A stretch of 33,678 nt of DNA from the NCBI GenBank assembly GCA_016936135.1, contig JAFGPP010000005.1, forward strand, positions 1-33,678. Direction: 5' to 3'. A program made the position numbers and the translations under genes. The first letter of the stretch is position 1; each line of letters opens with the position of its first letter. The notes beneath the pieces were generated by a model. It was not told the DNA's origin. It saw nothing but the letters and a program-made list of their open reading frames with translations, and ran no database searches. This document shows positions 1 through 9,042 of the stretch, in pieces. The DNA comes from Thermoplasmatota archaeon (lineage in GTDB: Archaea > Thermoplasmatota > E2 > DHVEG-1).

Positions 1-392
1 CACTTCCAATTTTCAAGTACCGAGTGTTTAATACTTTATGAGAATAGGAAAACGTAATTTTATTTCCAACGCCGTCATATTATTCAGTGCCAAAAATTGG
101 TTCTTTGTATATAATCTAACCTATTTGTTGTGATAAAACTTGCTTGGTACAAAACATAAGTTTTTGGAACTTATAAAAAATAAAAAAGGATATTGTAATT
201 TTCTAATCTTAATTGATAATTTTCCTAGAACTTCTGTAACTTGCTATTGTTAAGTTAATATTTTATAGTTCTAAAATATTTCTAAATTGGAATTGGATGG
301 GATACATTGCAGTTAATATGTCAAATTAGTAATAATTTTGTATAAAAAGTAATTAGTTTTACAAATGCACATCTATAAGCGGATGGGATGCT
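1..392. other. Intergenic region upstream of the PAS kinase
   Basis: No convincing gene is visible in these 392 bases on either strand; all frames are broken by stops and the stretch is very AT-rich. A perfect 8-bp inverted pair, CCAATTTT at 6-13 and AAAATTGG at 93-100, is present but widely spaced and may be chance. The 3' end holds the kinase promoter (separate entry). Confidence 0.6.
341..348 (+). promoter_or_regulatory. TATA box of the PAS histidine kinase
   Basis: TATAAAAA lies 52 bases before the GTG start at 393. Archaeal spacing puts the transcription start near 368-370 and gives a leader of about 25 nt, which contains the purine-rich GGATGGGA at 381-388 as ribosome binding site. Confidence 0.5.
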
Positions 393-3300
393 GTGAAAAA
401 TGAACCAGATATTGTAAAAGAACTCCGAAAACAAGAAAATATCGAAAAACTTCGATCTGCTTCCCAAAATGTTTTATTTTTAGAAAATGATGATGTTAAA
501 AAACAACAAATGCATGCGTATAGTAATGATGAACGCAAGATAGCAGAAAATAAAGAAATCACTTGTTGTTCTACACAACTTTCTACAGAAGTGTCAAAAG
601 AAATACATGAATTAATATTCCAGAGTACAAATGATATAATAGCTTTTCTTGACTTAAGAGGCTGTATAATTAAAATAAATAACGCTGTGGTAAACTTTTG
701 TGGTTATTGTAAAGAAGATATTGTTGGAAAATATTTTTGGAAAATTCCTGATCTAATCCCAGAAAAGTTCTATTCAATGGCTTTAAAAGTTTTTAAAAAC
801 ATTATTTTTGGTGAACATCTAAAAAATTTTAATTTTGAATTATATGATAAAACGCACAAGAAACATAAGATGTGCGTATCAACATATCCAGTAAAAGAAA
901 ACAATAAAATGAAATATATTCTTGTTATTGGAAAAGACATAACTAAAGACGAGGAAAATTTAGAAAAATATCGTAATCTAGTTGAAAGGGCAAACGATGG
1001 TATTCTTTTTTTAAAAGATACAATAGTTCAGTACGCAAATCCTCGACTTGCTGAAATGTGGGGGGGCACTGTTGAGGAGGTTATTGGAACCCCTTTTACA
1101 AATTATGTTGATCTTGATGAGATCCCTAAAGTTATTGGACTATATAAACGTCGAATGGCTGGAGAGCAAGTACCTACAGTATATAAGACTATATTGAGAG
1201 GAAAAGATGGAAGTAAAATCTATGCTGAAGTTAATGCTGGCATCATTTCCCATGAGGGATCAAGTGTTGATTTTGTTATTGTACGTAACATAACACATGA
1301 AAAACTATCAAATGATAAAATCCGTGAAAGTCAAGAACGCTTTAAGATGATTTTTGAGAGTGCAAATGACGTTATGGTTTATACCGATATAAGGGGCAAT
1401 TTTCTAGAAATAAATAAAAAAATAAAAGATGTTTTTGGATATGAACCAGATGAACTAATCGGTAAAAATGTCTTAATAAACAGGTTATTTAAACTAAAAG
1501 ATATTGCTAGGTTGAAAAAACAACTTAAAGCAATTGTTCGTAAAGGAGACATCATTGATAATACTGGAGAAGGACAAAATGTTTTTGAACTTGAAATAAG
1601 ACATAAAAACGGTAAGTATGGTCTCACTGAAGTTAGAACTTCTGTGGTGAAGAAAGAGAATAAACTTGTGGGATTTTTAAGTATTTTAAGAGATGTAACT
1701 GAACAGAGAATTGCAGAGAAAAAATTACGTGAAAGTGAAGAGAGATATAGAATTATTTTTGAATCAGCTGCTGATGGCATAGCATTTATCGATACCCGTG
1801 GGGTTATACGTGATATTAATAAAATTGCATTACAGGTGACTGGTTATTCAAGGGATGACCTTGTTGGTAAGAATATAAAGTTTTTATCCCATATTATAAC
1901 AAAAGACACGTTGCCCCTTGTATTAAAGAATAATTTGAAACGAAAGATGGGAGTTACAGTTGGGCCTTACGAGATGAAGATTGTAGCAAAAACTGGAAAA
2001 ATTCATCATGTTGAAGTTAATGCTGTTCCATTAAATCGAGGCGGTAAAAAATTAGGTTTTTTAGCAATTTTACGTGATATAACTGAACGTAAGAAAGCAG
2101 AAGAGGCTTTAGCAGAAAGAGAGAGACAATATCGAACTCTCTTTGAGCGTGCGCATGACATGATTCACAGTGTGGACAAAAGAGGACATTTTCTTTTTGT
2201 TAATCCTGCATGGAAAGCAGCCCTAGGATATTCTGATGAAGAAATATCAAAACTTCTTTTAACAGATATTATTCATAAAGATTCATTACCTCATTTTATC
2301 GATATATTTTCAAGAGTTATCGGTGGAGAAAAAATGGAAAATATCGAAACAAAATTTGTTACAAAAGACGAGACAGTTATTTACGTGGAAGGTAAGATTT
2401 CAGCACGATATGTTGATGGAAAAATTGTTGGAACTGAAGGAATCTTTAGAGATAACACAAAGCGTAAATTAGCGGAAGACGCACTGAGAAAAAGTGAAAA
2501 AAGATTTCGTGATCTCGCCGAGTTGCTTCCTGAAGTAATTTTTGAAGCAGACCTTCAAGGTCGTATTACCTATATTAATCAAAAAGCTTTTGAAATCTTT
2601 GAGTGTAAAACTGAAGACTTACTAATTGGTTTACCCATATCTTCAATTGTTGCTCCAGAATATTTACAGAAACTAAAAGATAACTATTCCAAGATATTAT
2701 CCGGCAAATTCTCATCTGGAAATGAATATGTTTTCATAAAAAAAGATGGTACTCGGATTCCTATGATGATTTTTTCTGCACCAATTTATGATGGCGATAC
2801 TGTTATTGGTACACGTGGAGTTGCCGTTGATCTTACTAAATTAAAAAAAGCATACAATGAAATAGAAGCGCTGTTAAAGATGAAAAACGATTTTATTAAC
2901 CAATTGGGACATGATCTTAAAACGCCTTTATCTCCCCTGATCAATCTTTTACCTCTCATTCGAGAAAAAGAGCAAGATCCAAAATCACAAGAACGTCTGG
3001 ATGTTGCTATCTCATGTGTAAATTATATTAAGGATTTAGTGGTAAATACTATAGAAGTAGCAAAATTAAGTTCAGATAAAATCTCCTTTAATACCGAAGA
3101 TGTCAATCTTTTTAAAATTATGCAAACAATTATTGACCGGAATAAACCTCTCTTTGATGAAAAAAATATTACCCTAGAAAATAACATTCTCAATAACGTT
3201 ATAGTTAAAGCTGATGCCCTTCGATTAGAAGAGGTATTAAATAACATTGTTTCCAATGCTGTTAAATATATGTCTGTCCAAAATGGTAGAATTACCTTTG

Positions 3301-3566
3301 ATGCAAAGAAAAAGCAAGACCAAGTACTTGTTTCAATAAAAGATACGGGCGTTGGATTAGCCAAAGATCAATTAGAATTAATATTTAATGAGTTCTATAA
3401 ATGCGATACGTCAAGACATGATCCCGATTCTACAGGTCTTGGTCTTTCCATTTGTAAAAGACTTATTGAGAAACAGGGTGGTTGTATTTGGGCAGAGAGT
3501 CCCGGAATTGGAAAAGGGTCTACGTTCTTTTTTACGCTACCCATAGGTGAAGGAAAAAATACATAA
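393..3566 (+). CDS. Soluble sensor histidine kinase with six PAS domains
   Basis: This 1057-residue protein is predicted to sense intracellular signals and phosphorylate the receiver encoded next door. After about 65 unstructured N-terminal residues come six PAS-like units, at roughly 68-190, 194-310, 312-445, 446-573, 574-698 and 699-828. Most end in the PAC-type signature (for example RDVTEQ, RDITER). The HisKA H-box (GHDLKTP) has phospho-acceptor His840. The ATPase domain has the N-box around 946-960, DTGVG near 984, and TGLGLSICKRL near 1015. I see no transmembrane segment, so the kinase is probably cytoplasmic. The start is GTG at 393, because nearby ATGs are out of frame or stop at once, and GGATGGGA precedes it. 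Its ligand cannot be read from the sequence. Multi-PAS kinases of this kind are common in anaerobic archaea. Confidence 0.93.
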   Translation: MKNEPDIVKELRKQENIEKLRSASQNVLFLENDDVKKQQMHAYSNDERKIAENKEITCCSTQLSTEVSKEIHELIFQSTNDIIAFLDLRGCIIKINNAVVNFCGYCKEDIVGKYFWKIPDLIPEKFYSMALKVFKNIIFGEHLKNFNFELYDKTHKKHKMCVSTYPVKENNKMKYILVIGKDITKDEENLEKYRNLVERANDGILFLKDTIVQYANPRLAEMWGGTVEEVIGTPFTNYVDLDEIPKVIGLYKRRMAGEQVPTVYKTILRGKDGSKIYAEVNAGIISHEGSSVDFVIVRNITHEKLSNDKIRESQERFKMIFESANDVMVYTDIRGNFLEINKKIKDVFGYEPDELIGKNVLINRLFKLKDIARLKKQLKAIVRKGDIIDNTGEGQNVFELEIRHKNGKYGLTEVRTSVVKKENKLVGFLSILRDVTEQRIAEKKLRESEERYRIIFESAADGIAFIDTRGVIRDINKIALQVTGYSRDDLVGKNIKFLSHIITKDTLPLVLKNNLKRKMGVTVGPYEMKIVAKTGKIHHVEVNAVPLNRGGKKLGFLAILRDITERKKAEEALAERERQYRTLFERAHDMIHSVDKRGHFLFVNPAWKAALGYSDEEISKLLLTDIIHKDSLPHFIDIFSRVIGGEKMENIETKFVTKDETVIYVEGKISARYVDGKIVGTEGIFRDNTKRKLAEDALRKSEKRFRDLAELLPEVIFEADLQGRITYINQKAFEIFECKTEDLLIGLPISSIVAPEYLQKLKDNYSKILSGKFSSGNEYVFIKKDGTRIPMMIFSAPIYDGDTVIGTRGVAVDLTKLKKAYNEIEALLKMKNDFINQLGHDLKTPLSPLINLLPLIREKEQDPKSQERLDVAISCVNYIKDLVVNTIEVAKLSSDKISFNTEDVNLFKIMQTIIDRNKPLFDEKNITLENNILNNVIVKADALRLEEVLNNIVSNAVKYMSVQNGRITFDAKKKQDQVLVSIKDTGVGLAKDQLELIFNEFYKCDTSRHDPDSTGLGLSICKRLIEKQGGCIWAESPGIGKGSTFFFTLPIGEGKNT

Positions 3567-3603
3567 ATAGTAATATGATTATAAAACTTAAGAGAGATGG
3601 ACA

Positions 3604-4044
3604 ATGGGAAAAAAAATAATGGTTGTCGATGACAGTAATTTTATAACTTACACAGTAAAAGATGCTCTAGAACAAATTGATCCTTCCTTTACAGTCACTA
3701 GAGTAGAGAGTGGGAAGCAGTGTATTGAGTTATTGGAAAAAAATCAAATTCCTGATCTTATTCTTTTAGATATTATGATGCCGGAAATTAGTGGATGGGA
3801 AGTTTTTAAAAAACTGCGTACAAATAAGACATGGAAAAACATACCAGTAGCATTTCTTACAGCAAAAAGTGATAATTTTAGCCGAGCTTTTGGAAAAATT
3901 CTTGCTGAAGCGTATATAGAAAAACCTTTTGAAATCCATGATTTGAAGAATAAAATCGAACGACTTCTTGAGAAGCCATTAAAGATATCACAAGAAAAAC
4001 AGAAAATTATTGATGATATGTTAAAACATATCCCTGATTCATAA
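3604..4044 (+). CDS. Single-domain response regulator (receiver only)
   Basis: This is a 146-residue CheY-like receiver. The acidic pair Asp9/Asp10, phospho-acceptor Asp56 (LLLDIMMPE context), Thr86 and Lys107 (EKPF) are all present, so it should be phosphorylatable. After the receiver there is only a short helical tail of about 25 residues and no DNA-binding or enzymatic output domain. It starts 37 bp after the six-PAS kinase on the same strand, so the two are almost certainly a cognate pair. It probably acts through protein contacts or as a phosphate relay. The downstream partner is not visible here. Confidence 0.92.
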   Translation: MGKKIMVVDDSNFITYTVKDALEQIDPSFTVTRVESGKQCIELLEKNQIPDLILLDIMMPEISGWEVFKKLRTNKTWKNIPVAFLTAKSDNFSRAFGKILAEAYIEKPFEIHDLKNKIERLLEKPLKISQEKQKIIDDMLKHIPDS

Positions 4045-4327
4045 GTATTTAAAAAATGATGAAAAGTTTTTATGTTAATTTTGTTACACCCATCAACGCA
4101 ACACTACAGTTTATACAGATAACCATTCGAAATATATCAACATTTTTGGAGAGGTAGCAGCAGGTTTTACATTATTGATTGGTGAACAATGAAAATTGGT
4201 GAGACTAGTAATTACAAAGTATCGATTGTTTAAATTTTTTGCAACCCGAATAATCAACAAAATTAATTTTTTATACAATCGAAAAATTAAATTAATCAAA
4301 CATTGATTAAACATTGGAGGAAAAAAG

Positions 4328-4741
4328 ATGATTAGTGATACATTAATAGGTGCATTAATTGCTTTTATTGGAATTGTTATTGGGGCAATCATTAATTATT
4401 TATTATCTATTAGTATAGAAAATAGAAAATTCAAAAATCATGCAATGGAAAGATTTAAAGATATTCTTGCGAAAATAAAAGTTCATAGTATTGAACTCAA
4501 ATTTGATTTTAAAGTAAAAAGATATAATTCAACAGATTTGCTAATTGAATTATATACGTTAAAAAATAATTTTTATACTTTCCCTAATACTAAACATCTA
4601 GCAAAAGACTTAGAAATAATTAGTGATCCACTTAAAGATATTACTATATTCAAAGGAGAATATGATCATAAAAAATATAATGATTTTTTAAATAAAATAG
4701 ATGAATTGGGAAAAAAAGTATTAAGAATAAATAATCCATAA
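4328..4741 (+). CDS. Orphan protein with N-terminal membrane anchor
   Basis: This is a 137-residue protein I do not recognise. Residues 4-28 form one hydrophobic segment (small and branched residues with glycines), followed by a lysine-rich soluble part predicted to be mostly helical and to face the cytoplasm. A strong ribosome binding site, GGAGG at 4317-4321, sits 6 bases before the ATG, which supports translation. The gene is more AT-rich than its neighbours and has a very lysine-, asparagine- and isoleucine-rich product. It stands alone between a signalling pair and tfb, next to a C-rich repeat patch. Late acquisition is possible but unproven. Confidence 0.6.
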   Translation: MISDTLIGALIAFIGIVIGAIINYLLSISIENRKFKNHAMERFKDILAKIKVHSIELKFDFKVKRYNSTDLLIELYTLKNNFYTFPNTKHLAKDLEIISDPLKDITIFKGEYDHKKYNDFLNKIDELGKKVLRINNP

Positions 4742-4750
4742 ACTTTTTCT

Positions 4751-4801
4751 ACCCGCATTCACCACCCGAGTTAGTCACCACCCGAAACCCGCAGAGTCAC
4801 C
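4751..4801. repeat. C-rich short direct repeats
   Basis: CACCACCCGA occurs at 4760-4769 and again at 4776-4785. ACCCG also recurs at 4751-4755 and 4788-4792, and AGTCACC at 4773-4779 and 4795-4801. The top strand is strongly C-rich and G-poor, unlike the AT-rich surroundings. It lies between the end of the orphan membrane protein and the tfb promoter. It could be a regulatory element, part of a 3' end or decayed repeat DNA. Confidence 0.45.
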
Positions 4802-4820
4802 AGTGCCTTTCTAGGTAATA

Positions 4821-4830
4821 TTTAAATATA
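4821..4830 (+). promoter_or_regulatory. TATA box of tfb
   Basis: TTTAAATATA predicts transcription from about 4851. That is downstream of the first possible ATG (4840), so the first ATG should not be in the mRNA. This supports initiation at 4894, behind the GGAGG at 4880-4884. Confidence 0.55.
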
Positions 4831-4893
4831 ACTTCTTATATGCCGTTAATAAGCTTACCGAAAAGTATAAAAAATTTACGGAGGCATAATTTT

Positions 4894-5844
4894 ATGGTTC
4901 AGGCTCAATCAAAGAAAAAAGACAAGCCAAGTATTGAAGAAATTACTCAATGTCCAGAATGCGGTAGCACTCATTTGACCAAAGATTACTCACGTGCCGA
5001 ATTAGTTTGTGAAGACTGTGGGCTTGTTATAGATGAAGATTTCATTGATCATGGCCCGGAATGGCGAGCATTTGACAGCGATCAACGTGAGAAACGTGCC
5101 CGTGTTGGGGCACCTATGACTTATACCATTCATGATAAAGGTTTAAGCACTATGATAGGTTGGAAAAACCGTGATTCTTACGGGAAATCTATTCCAACAA
5201 GAAATCGTGCACAATTATATCGTCTAAGAAAATGGCAGCGGCGAATACGAATTAGCGATGCGACAGAGCGCAATCTAGCTTTTGCATTATCTGAACTTGA
5301 TCGGATGGCTTCTGGCATGGGTCTACCAAGAAACGTAAGAGAAACAGCGGCAATGATTTACAGAAAAGCGGTTTTAAAAAATCTTATTAGAGGTAGAAGC
5401 ATTGAGGGAGTATCAGCTGCTGCTTTGTATGCTGCCTGTAGACAATGTAATGTTCCTAGAACCTTAGACGAGATTGCAGGGTCTTCGAGAGTTTCACGAA
5501 AAGAAATTGGAAGAACCTATAGATTTATTGCAAGGGAACTTGGATTGAAACTAATGCCGACATCACCCCAGGATTATATATCGCGTTTTTGTAGCGAATT
5601 AAAGCTAACTGGAGATGTTCAGTCAAAAGCAATTGAAATTTTAAAGGATGCGGCCGATAAAGAATTAACCAGCGGTAGAGGGCCAACAGGCGTAGCAGCT
5701 GCTTCTATTTATATTGCTTCAATTCTGTGCGGCGAGAGAAGAACCCAAAGAGAAGTTGCAGATGTTGCAGGAGTTACGGAAGTAACCATACGTAACAGAT
5801 ACAAGGAACTTGCGGAAAGACTTGATATTGACATTATTCTCTAA
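4894..5844 (+). CDS. tfb: Transcription initiation factor B (TFIIB-like)
   Basis: TFB binds TBP on the TATA box and recruits archaeal RNA polymerase. The 316-residue product has the family layout: an N-terminal zinc ribbon with Cys20, Cys23, Cys39 and Cys42, a B-finger/linker region (residues about 45-110), and two cyclin folds (about 115-210 and 215-316). The second fold contains a helix-turn-helix like the BRE-contacting region ([23 protein letters not shown]). The length is typical. An ATG 54 bp upstream is in frame, but it precedes the predicted transcription start. The ATG at 4894 has GGAGG about 9 bases upstream and was chosen. rlmE follows 6 bp downstream, so the two are likely cotranscribed. 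Confidence 0.96.
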   Translation: MVQAQSKKKDKPSIEEITQCPECGSTHLTKDYSRAELVCEDCGLVIDEDFIDHGPEWRAFDSDQREKRARVGAPMTYTIHDKGLSTMIGWKNRDSYGKSIPTRNRAQLYRLRKWQRRIRISDATERNLAFALSELDRMASGMGLPRNVRETAAMIYRKAVLKNLIRGRSIEGVSAAALYAACRQCNVPRTLDEIAGSSRVSRKEIGRTYRFIARELGLKLMPTSPQDYISRFCSELKLTGDVQSKAIEILKDAADKELTSGRGPTGVAAASIYIASILCGERRTQREVADVAGVTEVTIRNRYKELAERLDIDIIL

Positions 5845-5850
5845 AAGTGT

Positions 5851-6471
5851 ATGACCAGATGGTATTCAGAAAAAAAGAAAGAATTTTATTATAACAAAGC
5901 AAAACGGGAAGGCTATCGGGCAAGATCAGCTTTTAAACTTCTTCAAATCCATAATAAATTCTCGATTTTTAACCAAGGCGATGTTGTTTTGGATCTTGGC
6001 GCTGCCCCTGGCGGATGGAGTCAAGTAGCAAGAAAATTAATTGGAAAAGATGGCCTAGTCATTGGAATCGATCTTTCCTTTATAGAACCTTTAGATGGAG
6101 TTCTGTTTTTACGAGGTGACGTAGCTAGTGAGAATTCCCGTACCGAACTAAAAAATACACTTGCAGGAAGAAAGGTACAAGTTGTACTTTCCGATATGTC
6201 TCCCAATATTTCTGGAAATTATTCTGTTGATCAAGCTAGATCTGTTTTTTTATGCGATCAGGCTTTGTTAGTTGCCCAAGATTTCCTATCAGTAGGAGGA
6301 AAATTTATCTGTAAAATTTTCATGGGAAGTGATTTACCGGAATTTGTTGACCACGTTAAGCAAGTTTTTGGAAAATTATGGAAGTTTTCGCCATCTGCTT
6401 CTCGCAAGAGCAGTAGCGAAATATATCTCATTGCCAAAGAATTTAAACCTTCAAATGTTAAGGTAATTTGA
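5851..6471 (+). CDS. rlmE: 23S rRNA uridine 2'-O-methyltransferase (RlmE/FtsJ family)
   Basis: The enzyme is predicted to use S-adenosylmethionine to methylate a ribose in the 23S rRNA A-loop (Um2552 in E. coli numbering). The 206-residue protein has the SAM-binding motif I, LDLGAAPGGWSQ, starting near residue 47, and the family K-D-K-E catalytic set: Lys in RARSAFKL, Asp in LSDMSPN, Lys in KFICKIF and Glu in SSEIYL. The length matches single-domain RlmE, with no C-terminal TRAM extension. It follows tfb by 6 bp. A tRNA rather than rRNA target cannot be fully excluded within the FtsJ family, but the motif set favours RlmE. Confidence 0.93.
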   Translation: MTRWYSEKKKEFYYNKAKREGYRARSAFKLLQIHNKFSIFNQGDVVLDLGAAPGGWSQVARKLIGKDGLVIGIDLSFIEPLDGVLFLRGDVASENSRTELKNTLAGRKVQVVLSDMSPNISGNYSVDQARSVFLCDQALLVAQDFLSVGGKFICKIFMGSDLPEFVDHVKQVFGKLWKFSPSASRKSSSEIYLIAKEFKPSNVKVI

Positions 6472-6550
6472 TAACACCAATACATAAACCGTTAAATTGT
6501 CGATATGTAGTTGTGAAACATCTAGAATTTAATTGTTTAAAAAGGGAAAA

Positions 6551-6560
6551 TTTATATAAA
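6551..6560 (+). promoter_or_regulatory. TATA box of the prenyl synthase gene
   Basis: TTTATATAAA is a near-ideal archaeal TATA element and predicts transcription from about 6580. The in-frame ATG at 6468 is far upstream of this site. The start at 6636 lies downstream and has GGGGGA (6624-6629) before it. Confidence 0.55.
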
Positions 6561-6635
6561 CAACGAAACATAATTAATATCACAAGACCTGTTATTTCGC
6601 CGAGTACAGTACTCTGCATTAATGGGGGAAGTTTC

Positions 6636-7610
6636 ATGATGAAAAACCATGTGCTGAGTCTCGATGATTTCTTTAAAACGACAAAGGTAGATATTGAAAA
6701 AAAACTCAGGTCTGTAATTACGGACAAAGACATCCTATTGATTTTAAAATCTGGTAAGAGATTGCGACCTTTGCTTGCTCATCTTTCTTTTAAAGTTTGT
6801 ACCGGTGGTAAGGAAACACCTTATCAATATCAACGGGCATTAGAAGGAACCGTTTGTATAGAGCTAGCCCATACCGCTTCTCTTGTCCATGATGACATAA
6901 TTGACAAAGACAAAGAAAGAAGGGGAACGCCAGCACTATATATTAAAGAAGGGGTTCCAAGGGCTTTGCTAAATGGTCACAAAATGCTTGCTATTGGATT
7001 TAATATAGCACTTACACACGGAGAAAAAATTGCCAAGCTTTATGTGGATACTTGGACCGAGATTCTGTGCGGTGAGCTCAAAGAAGTCAATTTCAACATG
7101 AAGGATTTAAAAAACAATAATTCTGACGAGTTATCAACCAAATCAAGAATATTTAATGAATACAACAAAATTATCAATATGAAAACAGCTTCATTGTTTT
7201 CCTCTGCATGCAAGGCAGGTGCCGTTGAGGCTGAAGCGTCCGGTGAAATTTTGGATATTTTAGCAGACTATGGTAGGGAAATTGGTCTGGCGTATCAATT
7301 GGCCGACGATCTTGTTGATCTTGAAAAGGGAGAAATGATTAACAGCGTGGTGGTCCCTCTATTAACAAAACTGGAAAACAAAACAGTTAATAATGGCTCC
7401 TTGAAAATGAAGGCAATCAAGAAAAAACTTGCGGAGAACCAATCAAAAATAAAACAACTTTATATTGAGGAAATAATAAGACATGTGTCCAGAGCTAAAA
7501 AACTAAGTAGATCGGATGTCATACCGCCTTCCCCATACAAGGATTTACTTTACGAAGCACCAAGATATGTCACAAATACAATGTTAAAAGAGATCAATGC
7601 TGAGATATAA
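6636..7610 (+). CDS. idsA: Prenyl diphosphate synthase (GGPP-type, archaeal lipid side chains)
   Basis: A trans-isoprenyl diphosphate synthase condenses IPP with allylic diphosphates to make C20 or longer chains for ether lipids. The 324-residue protein has the first aspartate-rich motif at Asp86-Asp87-x-x-Asp90 (VHDDIID) and the second at Asp224-Asp225-x-x-Asp228 (ADDLVD). The residues five and four before the first motif are Ala and Ser, small side chains that generally permit longer products in this family. After the second motif the usual GK-containing loop is not recognisable. The start at 6636 was chosen over 6468 because of the TATA box at 6551 and the GGGGGA ribosome site. The 3' end overlaps the convergent membrane-protein gene by 17 bp. 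Confidence 0.88.
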   Translation: MMKNHVLSLDDFFKTTKVDIEKKLRSVITDKDILLILKSGKRLRPLLAHLSFKVCTGGKETPYQYQRALEGTVCIELAHTASLVHDDIIDKDKERRGTPALYIKEGVPRALLNGHKMLAIGFNIALTHGEKIAKLYVDTWTEILCGELKEVNFNMKDLKNNNSDELSTKSRIFNEYNKIINMKTASLFSSACKAGAVEAEASGEILDILADYGREIGLAYQLADDLVDLEKGEMINSVVVPLLTKLENKTVNNGSLKMKAIKKKLAENQSKIKQLYIEEIIRHVSRAKKLSRSDVIPPSPYKDLLYEAPRYVTNTMLKEINAEI

Positions 7611-8253
7611 CATTCTTGGGTTTTTTTGTTTTTTTTGCAACAAAATAGCTTATTAAAATTATTGCAAGTATAATTATCAAAATAACTGTTAATGTCGTAT
7701 TTATCTCTGCAAAGATCATAAAAGCCTTTGAAAAAGTTGCTACCAAAAGGCATCCTGTAATTGCTCCAATGGCTATCGCAATAAAGGTATTCCACGGTTT
7801 CATTCCAACAAATCTTCCAACTATGGAGGCAACTAACCCACCGGATCCCTGGAAAGGTATCATTACAAAAATAACAATACCTGCAAATCTAAGAGGTTTA
7901 ATCCATCCGTATTTATCTTCAACATTCCTTCCCTTTTCCTCAACCTTTTTCATAAATTTGCCAAGAATGGGTATCTTTTTTGCAAGATCGTAATTCCAGA
8001 CCAAAAACATTGCAACAACAACGTCAACAAATGCAATAGAAAGCGCGATTAGAATTGGATTAAATCCTCGTGCAACTCCAATAGGAATTATCGATTCCTT
8101 GCCCAATGGTGGGAAAAAATAACCTGTAACTAATGACCAATATTCTAGTCTAACGTAACCCTGCATAAGTAAACCTATTGCCCCAAATACTCCAACACCT
8201 AATAAAATAGGTAAAAAGAGCTTTATCAAACGAGTTACGACTGTTGATTTCAA
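7594..8253 (-). CDS. Small multidrug export-like membrane protein (COG2426 type)
   Basis: This is a 219-residue integral membrane protein with about five hydrophobic segments, which resembles the Sm_multidrug_ex/COG2426 family. A hydrophilic charged stretch near residues 90-115 (KKIPILGKFMKKVEEKGR) matches the cytoplasmic loop of that family and is followed by a glycine-rich segment (PFQGSGGLVASIVGRF). The transport role is annotated only by family name and the real substrate is unknown. The start is a TTG at 8253 preceded by AAGGTG. The last 17 bp overlap the convergent prenyl synthase gene. Confidence 0.78.
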   Translation of the reverse strand: MKSTVVTRLIKLFLPILLGVGVFGAIGLLMQGYVRLEYWSLVTGYFFPPLGKESIIPIGVARGFNPILIALSIAFVDVVVAMFLVWNYDLAKKIPILGKFMKKVEEKGRNVEDKYGWIKPLRFAGIVIFVMIPFQGSGGLVASIVGRFVGMKPWNTFIAIAIGAITGCLLVATFSKAFMIFAEINTTLTVILIIILAIILISYFVAKKTKKPKNVISQH

Positions 8254-8300
8254 CTTGACACCTTGAAATAAGAACTGGAAATGTTTATCTGCTTTTAAGA

Positions 8301-8963
8301 TTATGTAGCAATAACAACTGCCGCATGATCTTTTACGTTAGGAGACAAATCAATAAGATTGGTTACGTTTAAATCTTGTTTTTTTATTTTGTCAATAACT
8401 GCATCATATATTTTTTTTGGGCTGCTTGCAACATCTATGCTTCTGGCCTTTATCATTAAAATACCCTCGCCTTTCTGTTTTAAAAATATCTTGACATTAT
8501 CAATAAAAATGTCTGCCTGGTTTCTCTGACTTATATCCTGATAAATAAAATCTATTTTTGGAACCGAAGAAAGATATCTTTCTGGATGGTTTGCATCAGC
8601 AAGTATCGGCACAATATTGCTCCTAATTTTGCAGATTTCCAACAACTTTTTTACAGCCACAGGAGAATATTCCACAGCATAAATGGTTCCCTCAGTTGTG
8701 ATATCTGAAATATGGCTTACAGTTGTTCCAGTTGCTGCACCTAAGTATAAGATATTTTTCTTTGAAGAAAAATTAATTGATGTCAAACCATTAAGAATAG
8801 CTGCTGCAAGTTTACTTCTATAGGGATTCCAGGAGCGAAATTCCTTACCATTGTACAAAATTAGTCTTTCATTATAGATTTTTATACCTTTGCATTTGTC
8901 AGGATTAATAGTAAAAAGCTTTCCTTTTTGTCTGAAAACGCCCGAAATTTCTGTAGATTTCAT
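8301..8963 (-). CDS. flpA: Fibrillarin-like rRNA/tRNA 2'-O-methyltransferase
   Basis: Fibrillarin is the catalytic subunit of archaeal C/D box ribonucleoproteins, methylating ribose at guide-RNA-selected sites together with Nop5 and L7Ae. The 220-residue protein shows the family N-terminal strand region (including RSWNPYRSKLAAAI) and the SAM motif YLGAATGTTVSHISD. Acidic motifs follow (IYAVEYSP, FIYQDISQRNQ), and the C-terminus has the KDHAAVVIA pattern. Length and motifs are normal. In many archaea nop5 is adjacent, but here it is not in the window. The gene is divergent from gcvT. A perfect TATCTT/AAGATA inverted repeat at 8971-8988 overlaps its presumed promoter. Confidence 0.95.
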   Translation of the reverse strand: MKSTEISGVFRQKGKLFTINPDKCKGIKIYNERLILYNGKEFRSWNPYRSKLAAAILNGLTSINFSSKKNILYLGAATGTTVSHISDITTEGTIYAVEYSPVAVKKLLEICKIRSNIVPILADANHPERYLSSVPKIDFIYQDISQRNQADIFIDNVKIFLKQKGEGILMIKARSIDVASSPKKIYDAVIDKIKKQDLNVTNLIDLSPNVKDHAAVVIAT

Positions 8964-8970
8964 GTTAGTG

Positions 8971-8988
8971 TATCTTTTTTTTAAGATA
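8971..8988. promoter_or_regulatory. T-loop inverted repeat at the flpA promoter
   Basis: TATCTT (8971-8976) and AAGATA (8983-8988) form a perfect 6-bp inverted repeat around six T residues. On the minus strand it overlaps TTATCTTAAAA, the most TATA-like element upstream of flpA, so it could be an operator or simply part of the core promoter. Confidence 0.3.
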
Positions 8989-9042
8989 AACCCTTTTGTC
9001 GAAATGTTAAACTAGGGGAATTATATTCACATCGCCGATAAC

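Noticed and set aside
4111-4392. Minus-strand 93-residue frame before the orphan membrane gene
   Set aside because: Its 5' end overlaps the 4328 gene, which has a strong GGAGG ribosome site; the rest is AT-rich intergenic sequence with no family resemblance.
6468-6635. N-terminal extension of the prenyl synthase from the ATG at 6468
   Set aside because: A strong TATA box at 6551-6560 lies within it, and the extension has no family similarity; the ATG at 6636 has a good ribosome site.
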